From: Falsibacillus pallidus
GTDB lineage: Bacteria > Bacillota > Bacilli > Bacillales > DSM-25281
Direction of reading: 5' to 3'
NCBI RefSeq assembly: GCF_003350505.1
Contig: NZ_QQAY01000001.1
Location: 372,001-436,000, forward strand
DNA: 64,000 nucleotides
This document shows positions 54,784-64,000 of the stretch, piece by piece. The translations under genes were made by a program, and so were the position numbers. The notes below the pieces were generated by a model. The model was not told the DNA's origin and ran no database searches. It saw nothing but the letters and a program-made list of their open reading frames with translations. Numbering within the stretch: position 1 is the stretch's first letter; each line of letters begins with the position of its first letter.

Positions 54784-55578
54784 TTAATTAGGCATTTGGG
54801 CATTTGTAAAAAATTTTTTTATTAGTAATTTTTTAGGGGGTAAATAGATTGCTTTTGCAGTTGAAAATGAATTTTCTTTCTTAAATTGTTCAATCAGATA
54901 GTATCCCATCGAGTAGCCGAGCAATTTCGGATAGCCTCTCTTCCCGAACAAAAGATCATCATGTGCCTGTTCATTCTTTTTTAATCCCAGCTTGTTTTTG
55001 AACCACTTTTCCCAGTATCCTTCCAGCTGCTTCCCTCCCCTCGATTGACACCAGGCAGCCAGGTAGTCTTCACCGCAATACTCTTTTACTGCGTGCTCGG
55101 CCAATCCTTCAAACATCAAGGAATCTAGAAGTGTGTAGTCTCCCATTTCTTTTTTAAAGTGCTTCAGCCTTACTGCATGGTGGTATTCGTGGACAAACAA
55201 TGATTCATATTCCTTATCATCTTTTTGAGGGGAAAAGAAAAGGTATATACAATCATGAAAGGCGATTCCAGAGCGTCCTCTTGTTTCCCTCATCAAGCCT
55301 CTATTTTGAACATCGATGGGCAGAATGGCGATATTAATATCCACTCCATTCCAAAGCTTTTTATATTTTTTAAACATGATTTCAACCTTTGACCACACGT
55401 CATCTTTCACAAGCTCTTTACAGCATTCTTCTGCCCCACGGGAAGGCTGGTACATTCCAAATGACCGCAAGTATTTATAGAACTGTTTTCCATCTTCAAG
55501 ATTGCCATCAATTTTTTTCAAAATTTCAAGCGGTTTATTGAGGTTCTTTTCAAGCCATTTATCTGTCGGCAATATCAT
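54784..55578 (-). CDS. yjaZ: DUF2268 putative zinc protease (YjaZ)
   Basis: A 264-residue protein with HEYHH in LFVHEYHHAVRLKHFKK, a zinc-protease motif, and a downstream LMFEGLAEHAVKEYCGED Glu/His helix that could supply the third ligand. The ATG at 55578 follows GGGGGTG; the GTG nine bases upstream overlaps that site. It is between fabF and the app operon as in B. subtilis. Substrate unknown. Confidence 0.85.
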   Translation of the reverse strand: MILPTDKWLEKNLNKPLEILKKIDGNLEDGKQFYKYLRSFGMYQPSRGAEECCKELVKDDVWSKVEIMFKKYKKLWNGVDINIAILPIDVQNRGLMRETRGRSGIAFHDCIYLFFSPQKDDKEYESLFVHEYHHAVRLKHFKKEMGDYTLLDSLMFEGLAEHAVKEYCGEDYLAAWCQSRGGKQLEGYWEKWFKNKLGLKKNEQAHDDLLFGKRGYPKLLGYSMGYYLIEQFKKENSFSTAKAIYLPPKKLLIKKFFTNAQMPN

Positions 55579-55653
55579 CTTTGGCACCCCCGATAATTTC
55601 TCTACTTACATCCTATGTCCGTAATCTAGTGATAATGGCTAAATTCTAGACAC

Positions 55654-55684
55654 AAAAAAAGCAAGACCATTACGGCCTTGCTTT
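55654..55684 (-). terminator. terminator of fabH-fabF
   Basis: AAAGCAAG-CC/GG-CTTGC stem with seven T on the minus strand. Confidence 0.85.
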
Positions 55685-55701
55685 CGGATTATTATTTTAG
55701 A

Positions 55702-56940
55702 TTAGCTGTATTTTTTAAATACAATGGTTGCATTGTGGCCGCCGAAGCCAAGTGAATTGCTCATGGCAGCAGTAATTTCTTTTTTCTTTGCTTCAATTGG
55801 AACATAATCCAGGTCGCACTCAGGGTCTGGATCATTGAGGTTGATGGTCGGCGGAAGGATCCCTTCTTTAAGCGCCATTACTGTAAAGATGGCTTCGATT
55901 CCTCCTGCTGCACCTAATAAGTGTCCTGTCATGGACTTAGTGGAACTGATGGCAACCGTTTGGGCATTTTCGCCGAAAACTTCTTTGATTGCCATTGTCT
56001 CATACTTGTCATTATATTGCGTGCTTGTTCCATGCGCATTGATATACCCGATGTCGGCAGGTGTAAGTCCACCGTCTTCAATGGCAAGCTTCATTGCCCT
56101 CGCACCGCCTTCTCCACCTGGAGCTGGTGCAGTGATATGGTAAGCATCACCTGTTGAACCGTAGCCGACGATTTCAGCATAGATTTTAGCGCCTCGAGCT
56201 AAAGCGTGCTCGAGTTCTTCCAAGACAACAATACCTGCACCTTCTCCAATAACAAATCCATCACGGTTCGCATCAAATGGACGACTTGCACTATTTGGAT
56301 CCGGATTTGTAGATAATGCTGTATTTGCACAGAATCCTGCAATGGACATTTGAGTGATAGGCGCCTCTGCTCCGCCTGTCACCATGACATCTGCATCCCC
56401 GCGCTGGATTACTTTGAAGGCATCACCAATTGAGTTTGTACCAGTCGCGCACGCTGTAACTGTACAAGAATTGATTCCCTTTGCACCAAGCATGATGGAT
56501 ACCTGCCCTGCAGCCATATCAGGGATGATCATCGGGACGAAGAAAGGACTTACCCTTCTATATCCTCTTTTTTGGAACGTTTCAAACTGCTGTTCGAACG
56601 TTTCCATACCACCGATTCCAGATCCGATCCATACTCCCACACGGTGGGCATTTTCGTCTGTAACAGTCAAGTCCGCATCTTTTGCAGCCATAACCGAAGC
56701 CGCTACCGCATATTGAGTGAAGCGGTCCATTTTTCTAGCTTCTTTCTTTTCTAAATAGGCTTCAATATCAAAGTCCTTCAACTCTGCAGCAACCTTTGCA
56801 GGATAGTCATCGGGATTCAGCCTTGTCAAAGGCCCTACCCCATTGACTCCTGCAATGGCATTTTTCCATGAAGTTTCTGCGTCATTTCCAAGTGGAGACA
56901 ATGCTCCGATTCCTGTTACTACTACTCTGCGTTTAGTCAT
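55702..56940 (-). CDS. fabF: 3-oxoacyl-[ACP] synthase II FabF
   Basis: A 412-residue condensing enzyme with the Cys-His-His triad Cys164 (TACATG), His303 (NAHGTST) and His340 ([10 protein letters not shown]). The ATG 56940 follows AAGGAGATGG; the longer 56967 frame is not supported. It elongates acyl-ACP with malonyl-ACP, cotranscribed with fabH under FapR. Confidence 0.95.
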   Translation of the reverse strand: MTKRRVVVTGIGALSPLGNDAETSWKNAIAGVNGVGPLTRLNPDDYPAKVAAELKDFDIEAYLEKKEARKMDRFTQYAVAASVMAAKDADLTVTDENAHRVGVWIGSGIGGMETFEQQFETFQKRGYRRVSPFFVPMIIPDMAAGQVSIMLGAKGINSCTVTACATGTNSIGDAFKVIQRGDADVMVTGGAEAPITQMSIAGFCANTALSTNPDPNSASRPFDANRDGFVIGEGAGIVVLEELEHALARGAKIYAEIVGYGSTGDAYHITAPAPGGEGGARAMKLAIEDGGLTPADIGYINAHGTSTQYNDKYETMAIKEVFGENAQTVAISSTKSMTGHLLGAAGGIEAIFTVMALKEGILPPTINLNDPDPECDLDYVPIEAKKKEITAAMSNSLGFGGHNATIVFKKYS

Positions 56941-56995
56941 GATTTCCATCTCCTTTATCTCAATCAAGAAGATTCAATTGATTATCTTCATTCGA

Positions 56996-57931
56996 TTATC
57001 TGCCCCATTTAATGGCAATTGCTCCCCAAGTGAGTCCTCCACCGAAGCCAACCATGACAATAACATCATCATCTTTCACTTTACCGGCCTCTAATTCTTC
57101 CACTAGTGAAATCGGGATGGAAGCCGCTGATGTATTGCCATATTTATGGACGGTCTTAGACATTTTCTCTTCTGGAAGCTCAAGTCTCTGCCTTGAGGCT
57201 TCCATGATTCTGATATTCGCTTGATGAGGAATGAGGAAATCCACATCTTCTTTTTTCAGACCTGCTTTTTCTATCACATTAATACATGATTCACCCATTT
57301 GTCTAACGGCAAACTTAAAAACTTCCCGGCCATTCATGTAAAGGTACTTTCCGTTCTGGAATAAGTGCTTCCCGCCGGAACCGTCAGCACCAAGTTCAAA
57401 GGATAATATTCCTCTTCCTTCGGATACTGGACCGACAATAGCAGCCCCTGCTCCATCCCCGAATAGGACAGCTGTATTCCTGTCCTCCCAATCTGTGATT
57501 TTAGAAAGCTTCTCTACACCGATAACCAATACATGTTTATACGTGTTGGTTTCAATAAATTGCTTAGCGGTAACAATTCCGTACATGAATCCTGCACATG
57601 CTGCACTGATATCCATCGCTGCTGCTTTCTTGGCACCGAGCCTTTCCTGCAGCATTGTTGCCACACTTGGAAATGGACGATCCGGTGTAACGGTCGCCAC
57701 AAGGATCAAATCGATTTCTTCAGGATCGATTTCAGCGTTCTTTATGGCATTCTTTGCAGCTTCGTAGGCAAGATCGGACGTATCCATATCGTCACCTGCA
57801 AGCCTTCTTTCTTCAATGCCTGTCCTTGTCCGGATCCATTCATCCGACGTATCCATTATCTTTTCCAAATCTGCGTTTGTTACCACTTTCTCAGGATTGT
57901 ATCTTCCTATACCAATGATTCCTGCATTCAT
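56996..57931 (-). CDS. fabH: 3-oxoacyl-[ACP] synthase III FabH (FabHA)
   Basis: A 311-residue initiating condensing enzyme with Cys112 ([10 protein letters not shown]), His236 (IPHQAN) and Asn266 (YGNTSAA). It starts branched-chain fatty-acid synthesis from acyl-CoA and malonyl-ACP. The FapR operator lies 110-128 bases upstream of the ATG. The ATG follows AAGGGATC. Confidence 0.95.
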   Translation of the reverse strand: MNAGIIGIGRYNPEKVVTNADLEKIMDTSDEWIRTRTGIEERRLAGDDMDTSDLAYEAAKNAIKNAEIDPEEIDLILVATVTPDRPFPSVATMLQERLGAKKAAAMDISAACAGFMYGIVTAKQFIETNTYKHVLVIGVEKLSKITDWEDRNTAVLFGDGAGAAIVGPVSEGRGILSFELGADGSGGKHLFQNGKYLYMNGREVFKFAVRQMGESCINVIEKAGLKKEDVDFLIPHQANIRIMEASRQRLELPEEKMSKTVHKYGNTSAASIPISLVEELEAGKVKDDDVIVMVGFGGGLTWGAIAIKWGR

Positions 57932-58040
57932 GAAAGGGATCCCTTCTTTCGAATCAGTTGTTTTTCATCCATCTGCCAAGGTACAGCAGCCAGGATGATT
58001 TAAGACAATTTGTTTCTAAATTTATTTTTTATTATCAAAT

Positions 58041-58059
58041 ATTATGACTTGGTACTAAT
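58041..58059 (-). promoter_or_regulatory. fabH: FapR operator upstream of fabH-fabF
   Basis: On the minus strand ATTAGTACCAAGTCATAAT matches TTAGTACCTNGTACTAA with a few changes in the right half. It pairs with the operator at fabI. Confidence 0.75.
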
Positions 58060-58182
58060 TTTATCGGATTTCATTTTTTCTTGCAACTTATTTGTGCTTT
58101 TTCAATCATTCGTCTATACCGTATCCACCAAGAATCATATACATGTCATATGTACTAATGTACTATCCGGAGGTGAATGAAA

Positions 58183-58434
58183 TTGGCTGATGGCCCATCC
58201 GCAGAACGCACCCATCCATTTGACCAATTAATATTCGGGAATAAAATGCCAGAGACGAATGAGTCCCTTCTCGAGAACCTGCAGCAAAAAGCAGTCTCAG
58301 GGCTCGATGAAATAGATGTTGATGAGTTGTTCGGGCATATCGATTCCTTGATGGAGACTTTTGCTTACTTTAAGCCTTTATTCAAGAAAATCGGGCCCTA
58401 CCTAGAAGCCTTCATACAGCAGGATGATAAATAA
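58183..58434 (+). CDS. small hypothetical protein, about 83 residues
   Basis: The TTG at 58183 lies nine bases after GGAGG and is preferred to the ATG at 58177, which is too close. Acidic, helical, no membrane segment: FDQLIFGNKMPETNESLLENLQQKAVSGLDEIDVDELFGHIDSLMETFAYFKPLFKKIG. It sits where B. subtilis has the small gene yjzB, but I cannot confirm homology. Confidence 0.6.
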   Translation: MADGPSAERTHPFDQLIFGNKMPETNESLLENLQQKAVSGLDEIDVDELFGHIDSLMETFAYFKPLFKKIGPYLEAFIQQDDK

Positions 58435-58488
58435 AAAAGGCAATGCATCGGATGCAGGTTGCCATCCGAGTGCTTTGCCCGTTTTTTT
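58435..58488. terminator. bidirectional terminator between small gene and comZ
   Basis: GGCAA-GCA-CGGATG pairs with CATCCG-TGC-TTGCC, with A6 on the left and T7 on the right, overlapping the comZ stop. Confidence 0.85.
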
Positions 58489-58669
58489 ATTTATTTGCAT
58501 CTTGTTTGCCAAGTTCGTATGCTTCGCTCATTACTTTTGTGAAAAGCTCCATGAACGGTTGAATCATTTCCATTGATAATTCCACACCTGCACCATCCAG
58601 CTTTTCTTTTGCTTCCGGCAGGTATTTCATAGCTATCTGCATAAATTGCATGTTTTTATCTTCGTGCAT
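58487..58669 (-). CDS. comZ: ComG operon repressor ComZ
   Basis: A 60-residue protein with MQFMQIAMKYLPEAKEKLDGAGVELSMEMIQPFMELFTKVMSEAYELGKQDA, close to B. subtilis ComZ, which lowers late competence gene expression. The ATG is nine bases after GGAG, seven bases after med, so the two are coupled. Confidence 0.9.
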   Translation of the reverse strand: MHEDKNMQFMQIAMKYLPEAKEKLDGAGVELSMEMIQPFMELFTKVMSEAYELGKQDANK

Positions 58670-58675
58670 CTCTCA

Positions 58676-59641
58676 TTACTCCTTTGTTTGGTCTGATGTT
58701 TGCAGTTTACCTGTCTTTTTATATGTATCGATCATGTCTGCCACTTTCTGTTGGAATTTTTTATCCACAAGTGAACTATATTTCCCCATGGAGATGACCC
58801 CATCATTGAAATCAAAATACAGATTCCCGGAATCAAGCTTCCCTTTAGAAAATTTTTCGGCAACAATTTCATACAGCTTCGGTACATGTTGGACAGTGCT
58901 GGTTAATACAGTTGTTTCTCCAAGGTCGGACTGATCGGAAACATACCCGATTGCATATAAGCCCCTGGACTTTAACTCTTCGATCACAGGAATATTATAT
59001 CCATCTCCGGCAGGATACACAACATCTGTCCCATCCTTTGTCAGTTCATCCAACAGCCGTATTGCTTTTTCCCGGTTGTCCCAATTCCCTACATATTTTA
59101 TGGTGACTTTCACATCTTTATTTTCTTTTTTGGCACCATCAATGAATCCTTTGATTTCAGGCTGCCATTCGAATGCGGCAATCATTCCGATTTGATTGGA
59201 CTTCGACATATGGGCGGCTGTCATACCCCCGAAATACCCCATTGCATATGATTTAAAATTAAGGCTGGTGGTGTTTTTTTGTTTCGCATCCCCGTTGAAG
59301 CTCACAAACCTGATATCAGGGTATTTCGGCGCCAATTTATCAAAGTAGGCTGCATACTCATTACCATGCCCGAAAATTAAGTTGACACCTTTTTGATGAA
59401 AGACTTTGACTGATTTTTCTACAAGGTATTCAGAGTCCATCCCTTCTTTATAGTAGACTTCCACTCCGAATTTAGATTGAATATTAAGCAGCCCTTTATA
59501 TCCTTTTGTTCCCCACACCTGATCACTCACTGTCTCCGGGACCAGCAGTCCGACCTTTTTGATTTTCCCTTTTTCAGGGTCTTGAGAACAGCTGACCAGC
59601 AGGAAAAGAACCAGCAGGATCGGTACCCATTTTTTGATCAA
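58676..59641 (-). CDS. med: competence activator lipoprotein Med (BMP/PnrA-like)
   Basis: A 321-residue predicted lipoprotein with Cys18 in LVSCSQ and the BMP-type periplasmic-binding fold (VSDQVWGTKGYKGLLNIQSKFGVEVYY, LIFGHGNEYAAYF, AYPAGDGYNIPVIEE). In B. subtilis Med promotes comK expression. The start is TTG, ten bases after AGGAG. med-comZ is a conserved pair. Confidence 0.9.
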   Translation of the reverse strand: MIKKWVPILLVLFLLVSCSQDPEKGKIKKVGLLVPETVSDQVWGTKGYKGLLNIQSKFGVEVYYKEGMDSEYLVEKSVKVFHQKGVNLIFGHGNEYAAYFDKLAPKYPDIRFVSFNGDAKQKNTTSLNFKSYAMGYFGGMTAAHMSKSNQIGMIAAFEWQPEIKGFIDGAKKENKDVKVTIKYVGNWDNREKAIRLLDELTKDGTDVVYPAGDGYNIPVIEELKSRGLYAIGYVSDQSDLGETTVLTSTVQHVPKLYEIVAEKFSKGKLDSGNLYFDFNDGVISMGKYSSLVDKKFQQKVADMIDTYKKTGKLQTSDQTKE

Positions 59642-59734
59642 TATTCAGCAACTCCTTTGTTCATGGCTGCCTTCCATATTTATGAAAGAAACATCTATTA
59701 TTCTACCTATTAATTCGGTTTCTGAAAAGACCCG

Positions 59735-60529
59735 TTAGGTCCGTTTCTTCAGGAGGCTGTCAATACAGGTTCTTTGCTGCTGTAGTCCTTCTTCCAATGT
59801 AGTGCTGCTATTTATGACCAATTCCTTATAAAGAAGCGCAGGCTCATGAGATTGATATGAACTTTCCCCCGCCTTTTCACCTAAGTGCTTGAGCCCTTCT
59901 GCCCAGCGTCCATTCTCTCCGGTAGAGAGCACCAATGATGCTTTATCTCCCTTTTTTTCCGCATAATCAATGACCCCTGCTGCCAAGTCATCCACATAAA
60001 ACGCATCCTTTAATGGTTCTTTATAGTCGATCGTGGACTCAAGCCCTTCCCGTTCCTCCGATAAAAGTTTATGAAAGGCAAATTCTTTTGGCTGCCATGG
60101 GCCAAAGACGGTCGGCAAAAAAAGATTACTGTGAGGAATCGGAATTTCATTAAGCAGTGCATCCTGTTCTATTCGACTTTCACTGATAAAGCGAAGAATC
60201 ATGGTTTGATGGACGGACTTATCAAACCATGATTTATTTTGAATTATTTTTTTCTTGATTTCCGAGGTTCTTCCTTCGTACCTTTCCCCGAGAAAATCGT
60301 AGTATGGGATAAAACAAAAGAAGGGTTCTTTAAGTCCGCCTTCCCAATCCTCCAGTGAAGAAACATTGAAATTGGCATTCCTTCCGAATTCCATCCATTT
60401 ATTTTCTTCTGAGATCTGCATTGTTTCGTTATGTTCGATTGCCAAAACATTGTAGCCTCTATTCAAAAGTTCCCTGCATAGGGAAAAACCGATGAATCCG
60501 CCGGCGGAAAATACAATTGCATGATTCAT
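59735..60529 (-). CDS. NAD(P)-dependent epimerase-like protein (YjaV position)
   Basis: A 264-residue protein with FSAGGFIGFSLCRELLNRGYNVLAIEH at the N terminus, a Rossmann start with a loose GxxGxxG, so the SDR extended fold is likely. The usual YxxxK cannot be placed with certainty. The ATG 60529 follows GGGGGT; an in-frame ATG at 60595 is possible but without a good site. It occupies the yjaV position in the yjaU-yjaV-med order. Function unknown. Confidence 0.6.
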   Translation of the reverse strand: MNHAIVFSAGGFIGFSLCRELLNRGYNVLAIEHNETMQISEENKWMEFGRNANFNVSSLEDWEGGLKEPFFCFIPYYDFLGERYEGRTSEIKKKIIQNKSWFDKSVHQTMILRFISESRIEQDALLNEIPIPHSNLFLPTVFGPWQPKEFAFHKLLSEEREGLESTIDYKEPLKDAFYVDDLAAGVIDYAEKKGDKASLVLSTGENGRWAEGLKHLGEKAGESSYQSHEPALLYKELVINSSTTLEEGLQQQRTCIDSLLKKRT

Positions 60530-60600
60530 GCTTCCGATACCCCCAAATAATAAGTTGTTATTGTATCGTATGCTATGAATCTCATTTTCTTTCATTTATC

Positions 60601-61344
60601 CTATAGGTCCAATTCAGAATGATGAAATTCTTTCAGCATCTTTCTTGGGATGAGGGTCCTTTTTTCAGGTAGGAGATAGTGAAAAGAAATAGGCAGGCCT
60701 GCATCCTTTCTTTTCTGGATTGTTTGATTGATGAGTTCCTGCTGCCCATCGTAGCGGCTTCTTTCTACAAACTTTATGATGACCATCGGAAAAATGGCTT
60801 CTGCCAGTTTTTCCAGGTTTCCTTCCTGAGTCTTGAGTAATTCTTCGATTTGATTCTCGTTTATTTCATGAGAATTAATGAGTTCCTGGACAATCCTTTT
60901 GTAAAAAAACTTCTTTTCTTTCTCCTGTTCCACATGTTTTTTGAGAGAAAGGCATGGAGAAATAAGCGATACGGATCTGATTTCCCCTTTCATCATTGTG
61001 ATGAGCTCAATCGCGGCCAATGCCCCCATTCCTTCTGCGATAACGTGGATTTTCTCGTTGAGGATTTCTTGCTTCATGATTAAATGATACAAGGTTTGTG
61101 CTAACTCTGCGGCTTTAGTGCTTCCCCAATTCTTCCCGTATAAGTTCGAATAAAAAACTGTATAGCCGTTGGAAGTCAATTCTTCAATCATTTTTGCCCT
61201 TCCGATATTTTGTGTCCAAAAGCTTTGGTTCTCTTCCACAAAATGCTGCTGATCGCCTAAGATCATTACCGCAAAACCGTTTGGCTTTTCAGGGCAATGA
61301 ATCATACACCATTCATGTTCAATTTGAAACGTTCGCTGCGTCAT
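60601..61344 (-). CDS. alpha/beta-hydrolase-like protein (YjaU position)
   Basis: A 247-residue protein with an alpha/beta-hydrolase plan: FAVMILGDQQHF, GRAKMIEELTSNGYTVFYSNLYGKNWG and the elbow VIAEGMGALAAIEL. At the elbow the usual Gly-x-Ser-x-Gly is replaced by Glu-Gly-Met-Gly, so the nucleophile appears lost and the enzyme may be non-catalytic. The ATG 61344 follows AAAGGAG. Confidence 0.6.
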   Translation of the reverse strand: MTQRTFQIEHEWCMIHCPEKPNGFAVMILGDQQHFVEENQSFWTQNIGRAKMIEELTSNGYTVFYSNLYGKNWGSTKAAELAQTLYHLIMKQEILNEKIHVIAEGMGALAAIELITMMKGEIRSVSLISPCLSLKKHVEQEKEKKFFYKRIVQELINSHEINENQIEELLKTQEGNLEKLAEAIFPMVIIKFVERSRYDGQQELINQTIQKRKDAGLPISFHYLLPEKRTLIPRKMLKEFHHSELDL

Positions 61345-61586
61345 AAGGAATTCTCCTTTTGCAAAGTGAGTCAATATAATGTATGAAGGGAAAAGATGTT
61401 GGAAAGGGACAAAGCCTAGTTTTTAAAAAATCCGCTCTCGGGAAAGCCGTGATTTTAGGCAAGAAAAGGTTTTCAATAATTTTGCGAAAAATATTTATTA
61501 ATTATTTTGGCTGTGATACTATGTAACGAGAAACTTTTCCGTTTTACATTTTATGATAAATGTATTTGAATAGAGGTGAATAAGAA

Positions 61587-61769
61587 ATGAGATACATCTG
61601 GACTTTCTTTTGGACTTTTTTGTTGATTGAAATGGTTACATATGTAGTAAGTGCCATGAGCGGATCTGAATTCCACTTTGCAACTGGTGTGACATTAGCT
61701 GTCGCTGCTACAATCTTGATCTTTATTATTCCTGCAGTCATCCCGAATGAGCCTGTGGAGCACGAATAA
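61587..61769 (+). CDS. yjzD: DUF2929 small membrane protein YjzD
   Basis: A 60-residue protein with two hydrophobic helices (about 3-22 and 31-52) and the family sequence YIWTFFWTFLLIEMVTYVVSAM. The ATG follows GAGGTGA. Convergent with clpB, as in B. subtilis. Confidence 0.85.
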   Translation: MRYIWTFFWTFLLIEMVTYVVSAMSGSEFHFATGVTLAVAATILIFIIPAVIPNEPVEHE

Positions 61770-61774
61770 TTATT

Positions 61775-61806
61775 TGGATGGCCGATCATTGATCAGCCAT
61801 CCTTTT
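61775..61806. terminator. bidirectional terminator between yjzD and clpB
   Basis: GGATGGC-GATC/GATC-GCCATCC stem followed by T5 on the plus strand. Confidence 0.75.
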
Positions 61807-61810
61807 TCAT

Positions 61811-64000
61811 TTAATTCACGATTATTTCTCCATCGATCAATTGGATGGTCACTTTATCATAAGGATGTACATTCCCTGCAATGATTTCTTTCGCGAGTGC
61901 CGTTTCTACTTTCCTCTGCAAATATCTCTTTAACGGCCTTGCACCATAGACAGGATCATAAGCTTCCTCCGCAATCGCTTTTTTCGCTTCCTCTGTTATC
62001 TCAATTGAAATATGCTGTTCATCCAGTCTTTTCTGCAGCTGTTTCACTAACTGATCTACGATTGCTTTTATATTATCTATCGATAATGGACTAAATAAAA
62101 TGACATCATCCACACGGTTTAAAAACTCCGGACGAAAATGCATACGCAGCTGTCCCATCACCTTATCTTTTGTTTCATCACTTTCCATATCGCCTTCAAG
62201 CAGCCATTGTGAGCCAATGTTTGAAGTCATGATGATGACAGTGTTCTTAAAATCTACCGTTCTCCCTTGGGAATCTGTTATCCTTCCATCATCAAGCACC
62301 TGCAATAGGATATTAAACACTTCAGGGTGCGCCTTCTCAATTTCATCAAGAAGCACCACTGAATAAGGCTTCCTTCTGACTGCCTCCGTCAGCTGTCCTC
62401 CCTCTTCATAACCTACATACCCCGGAGGTGCCCCAATTAATCGTGAAACGGCATGTTTTTCCATATATTCGGACATATCAATCCGAATCATCTGTTCCTC
62501 GCTGTCAAACAAAGTGTTGGCCAGTGTCTTGGCGAGCTCGGTTTTTCCCACTCCTGTCGGCCCAAGGAAAATAAATGAACCGATAGGACGGTTAGGATCC
62601 TTTATCCCTGCCCTTGCTCTCAGAACGGCATCACTGACAAGCCTTACTGCTTCATCCTGCCCAATGACACGTTCATGCAGTATGCTCTCGAGTTTTAATA
62701 ACTTTTCACGCTCGCCTTCCACCAGCTTGGATAGGGGAATTCCTGTCCATCTTGAAACAATCCCTGCAATTTCCTCCTCTGTCACTTCTTCTCTAAGCAG
62801 TCTAGTTTCGTCTTTTTGTTTTGAAGCCATTTCTGATTCGATAAGTGAAAGCTCCCGCTCCATAGCCGGTATCTTTCCGTGGCGAAGCTCAGCCGCTTTA
62901 TTCAAGTTATAATCATTTTCAGCCTCTTCCAGCTCACGTTTATATTTTTCCAATTCTTCGCGTTTAGATTGAACCTTTTGCAGCCCTTCTTTTTCACTTT
63001 GCCACTTTGCTTTCATCGCATCTGCCTTTTCTTTCAGGTCAGCCAATTCTTTCGTCAGCAAGGAAAGTCTTTCTTTACTCGCTTCATCCGTTTCCTTTTT
63101 CAAAGCGGCTTCTTCAATCTCCAGCCGCATTACCCTCCGTGTGACTTCATCCAATTCTGTCGGCATGGAGTCTATTTCCGTACGGATCATTGCGCAGGCT
63201 TCATCCACCAGATCAATTGCCTTATCCGGCAGGAACCTGTCAGATATATATCGGTTTGATAAAGTGGCAGCAGCAACTATCGCTCTGTCATGAATCTTGA
63301 CTCCATGGTGTATTTCAAATCGTTCCTTCAATCCCCGCAGGATGGAAATTGTATCTTCCACAGTCGGTTCATCAACTAAGACTTGTTGAAATCTGCGCTC
63401 AAGCGCCGGGTCTTTTTCGATGTATTTCCGATGTTCATCAAGAGTAGTTGCCCCAATGCAGTGAAGTTCTCCCCTCGCAAGCATGGGTTTAAGCATATTT
63501 CCTGCATCCATGGCCCCTTCTGTTTTTCCTGCCCCAACGATTGTATGAATTTCATCGATAAACAGAAGGATCCTCCCTTCACTCTGCTTGATTTCATGGA
63601 GAACCGCCTTAAGCCTCTCTTCAAACTCTCCACGAAATTTTGCTCCGGCAATCAGCGCACTCATATCCAGGGCGAAAATAGTCTTATCCTTTAATCCTTC
63701 GGGAACATCCTTTCTGACAATGCGCTGCGCCAACCCTTCTACAATTGCTGTTTTTCCCACGCCAGGCTCACCGATCAACACTGGATTATTTTTTGTCTTT
63801 CTCGATAGAATCCTTATGACATGCCTGATTTCTTGGTCCCTTCCTATTACAGGGTCCAATTTCCCTTCCCTTACTTCCGCTACAAGGTCCCGTCCATATT
63901 TCGCCAATGCTTCATAGGATGCTTCAGGATTTTGATTGTCCACCCTTCTATTCCCCCTTATTTCTTTGATGACTTTTTCTAAATCTGTTTTCCCGATTCC
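61811..64000 (-). CDS. clpB: disaggregase chaperone ClpB (5' end outside window)
   Basis: The frame is open to the window edge; the visible 729 codons lack roughly the first 140 residues (N-terminal substrate domain). NBD1 has GEPGVGKT and LLFIDEIHT, the middle region from about 250 to 390 of the visible part is a charged coiled coil ([23 protein letters not shown]), and NBD2 has [20 protein letters not shown] and [11 protein letters not shown]. It resolubilises aggregated proteins with DnaK. Full ending LIDGEIIVN. Confidence 0.94.
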   Translation of the reverse strand, partial: GIGKTDLEKVIKEIRGNRRVDNQNPEASYEALAKYGRDLVAEVREGKLDPVIGRDQEIRHVIRILSRKTKNNPVLIGEPGVGKTAIVEGLAQRIVRKDVPEGLKDKTIFALDMSALIAGAKFRGEFEERLKAVLHEIKQSEGRILLFIDEIHTIVGAGKTEGAMDAGNMLKPMLARGELHCIGATTLDEHRKYIEKDPALERRFQQVLVDEPTVEDTISILRGLKERFEIHHGVKIHDRAIVAAATLSNRYISDRFLPDKAIDLVDEACAMIRTEIDSMPTELDEVTRRVMRLEIEEAALKKETDEASKERLSLLTKELADLKEKADAMKAKWQSEKEGLQKVQSKREELEKYKRELEEAENDYNLNKAAELRHGKIPAMERELSLIESEMASKQKDETRLLREEVTEEEIAGIVSRWTGIPLSKLVEGEREKLLKLESILHERVIGQDEAVRLVSDAVLRARAGIKDPNRPIGSFIFLGPTGVGKTELAKTLANTLFDSEEQMIRIDMSEYMEKHAVSRLIGAPPGYVGYEEGGQLTEAVRRKPYSVVLLDEIEKAHPEVFNILLQVLDDGRITDSQGRTVDFKNTVIIMTSNIGSQWLLEGDMESDETKDKVMGQLRMHFRPEFLNRVDDVILFSPLSIDNIKAIVDQLVKQLQKRLDEQHISIEITEEAKKAIAEEAYDPVYGARPLKRYLQRKVETALAKEIIAGNVHPYDKVTIQLIDGEIIVN

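Overview
The window is chromosome of an endospore-forming, probably flagellated member of the Bacillaceae that is not Bacillus subtilis but shares long gene-order blocks with its yjc, yjb and yja regions. The evidence is the sporulation genes (spoVA, spoVIF, yjcZ-like, cotY/Z-like, cotO), competence genes (coiA, mecA, comZ, med), spx, a trpS T-box, FapR operators, low GC, and strong AGGAGG ribosome sites with many TTG and GTG starts. No insertion sequence, prophage or CRISPR array was seen.

Layout. 1-6470: a motility-associated (Maf) glycosyltransferase, cut by the window edge, is divergent from a complete six-gene legionaminic-acid pathway (legB-legF-legI-legG-legH-legC), which points to flagellin glycosylation with a nonulosonic acid. 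6600-8110: a proton-coupled peptide transporter. 8150-10650: feoA-feoB plus an unannotated 52-residue Cys-rich partner behind a likely Fur box. 10700-14520: small unknowns, tRNA-Val(GAC), a DUF3243 protein, yjcH-yjcG-yjcF homologues and a DUF421 membrane protein. 14517-19890: sporulation block with spoVIF, a YjcZ-like protein, a short spoVAC-spoVAD-spoVAEb operon led by a YhcN-like lipoprotein, a tiny uncatalogued Lys/Cys-rich gene, DUF1360, CotY/CotZ and CotO. 20000-20980: a three-hairpin segment without a gene, then fabI with a FapR operator.

21000-29980: DinB-like protein, CPA2 antiporter with RCK domain, MgtE, PrpE, the operon yjbL-relQ-nadK-rluD-like, a CYTH protein and the lytic transglycosylase CwlQ. 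30160-39460: truncated haemoglobin and spxH, pepF, coiA, cardiolipin synthase, mecA, spx and a YjbC-like acetyltransferase. SpxH, Spx and MecA therefore sit within about 8 kb, and ClpB closes the window. 39600-54730: two complete oligopeptide ABC systems (opp and app) flank a DUF3899 gene, T-box-controlled trpS and yjbA.

54784-64000: yjaZ, fabF and fabH (second FapR operator), a small unknown, comZ, med, yjaV- and yjaU-like genes, yjzD, and the 3' three quarters of clpB.

Most of the window is conserved Bacillaceae core. The less ordinary parts are the Leg/Maf cluster, the short second-type spoVA operon, the tiny genes and a few orphan regulatory or structured elements listed under findings. 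No clearly new multi-gene system was found. Identities come from reading the sequence against family knowledge; no database search was run.
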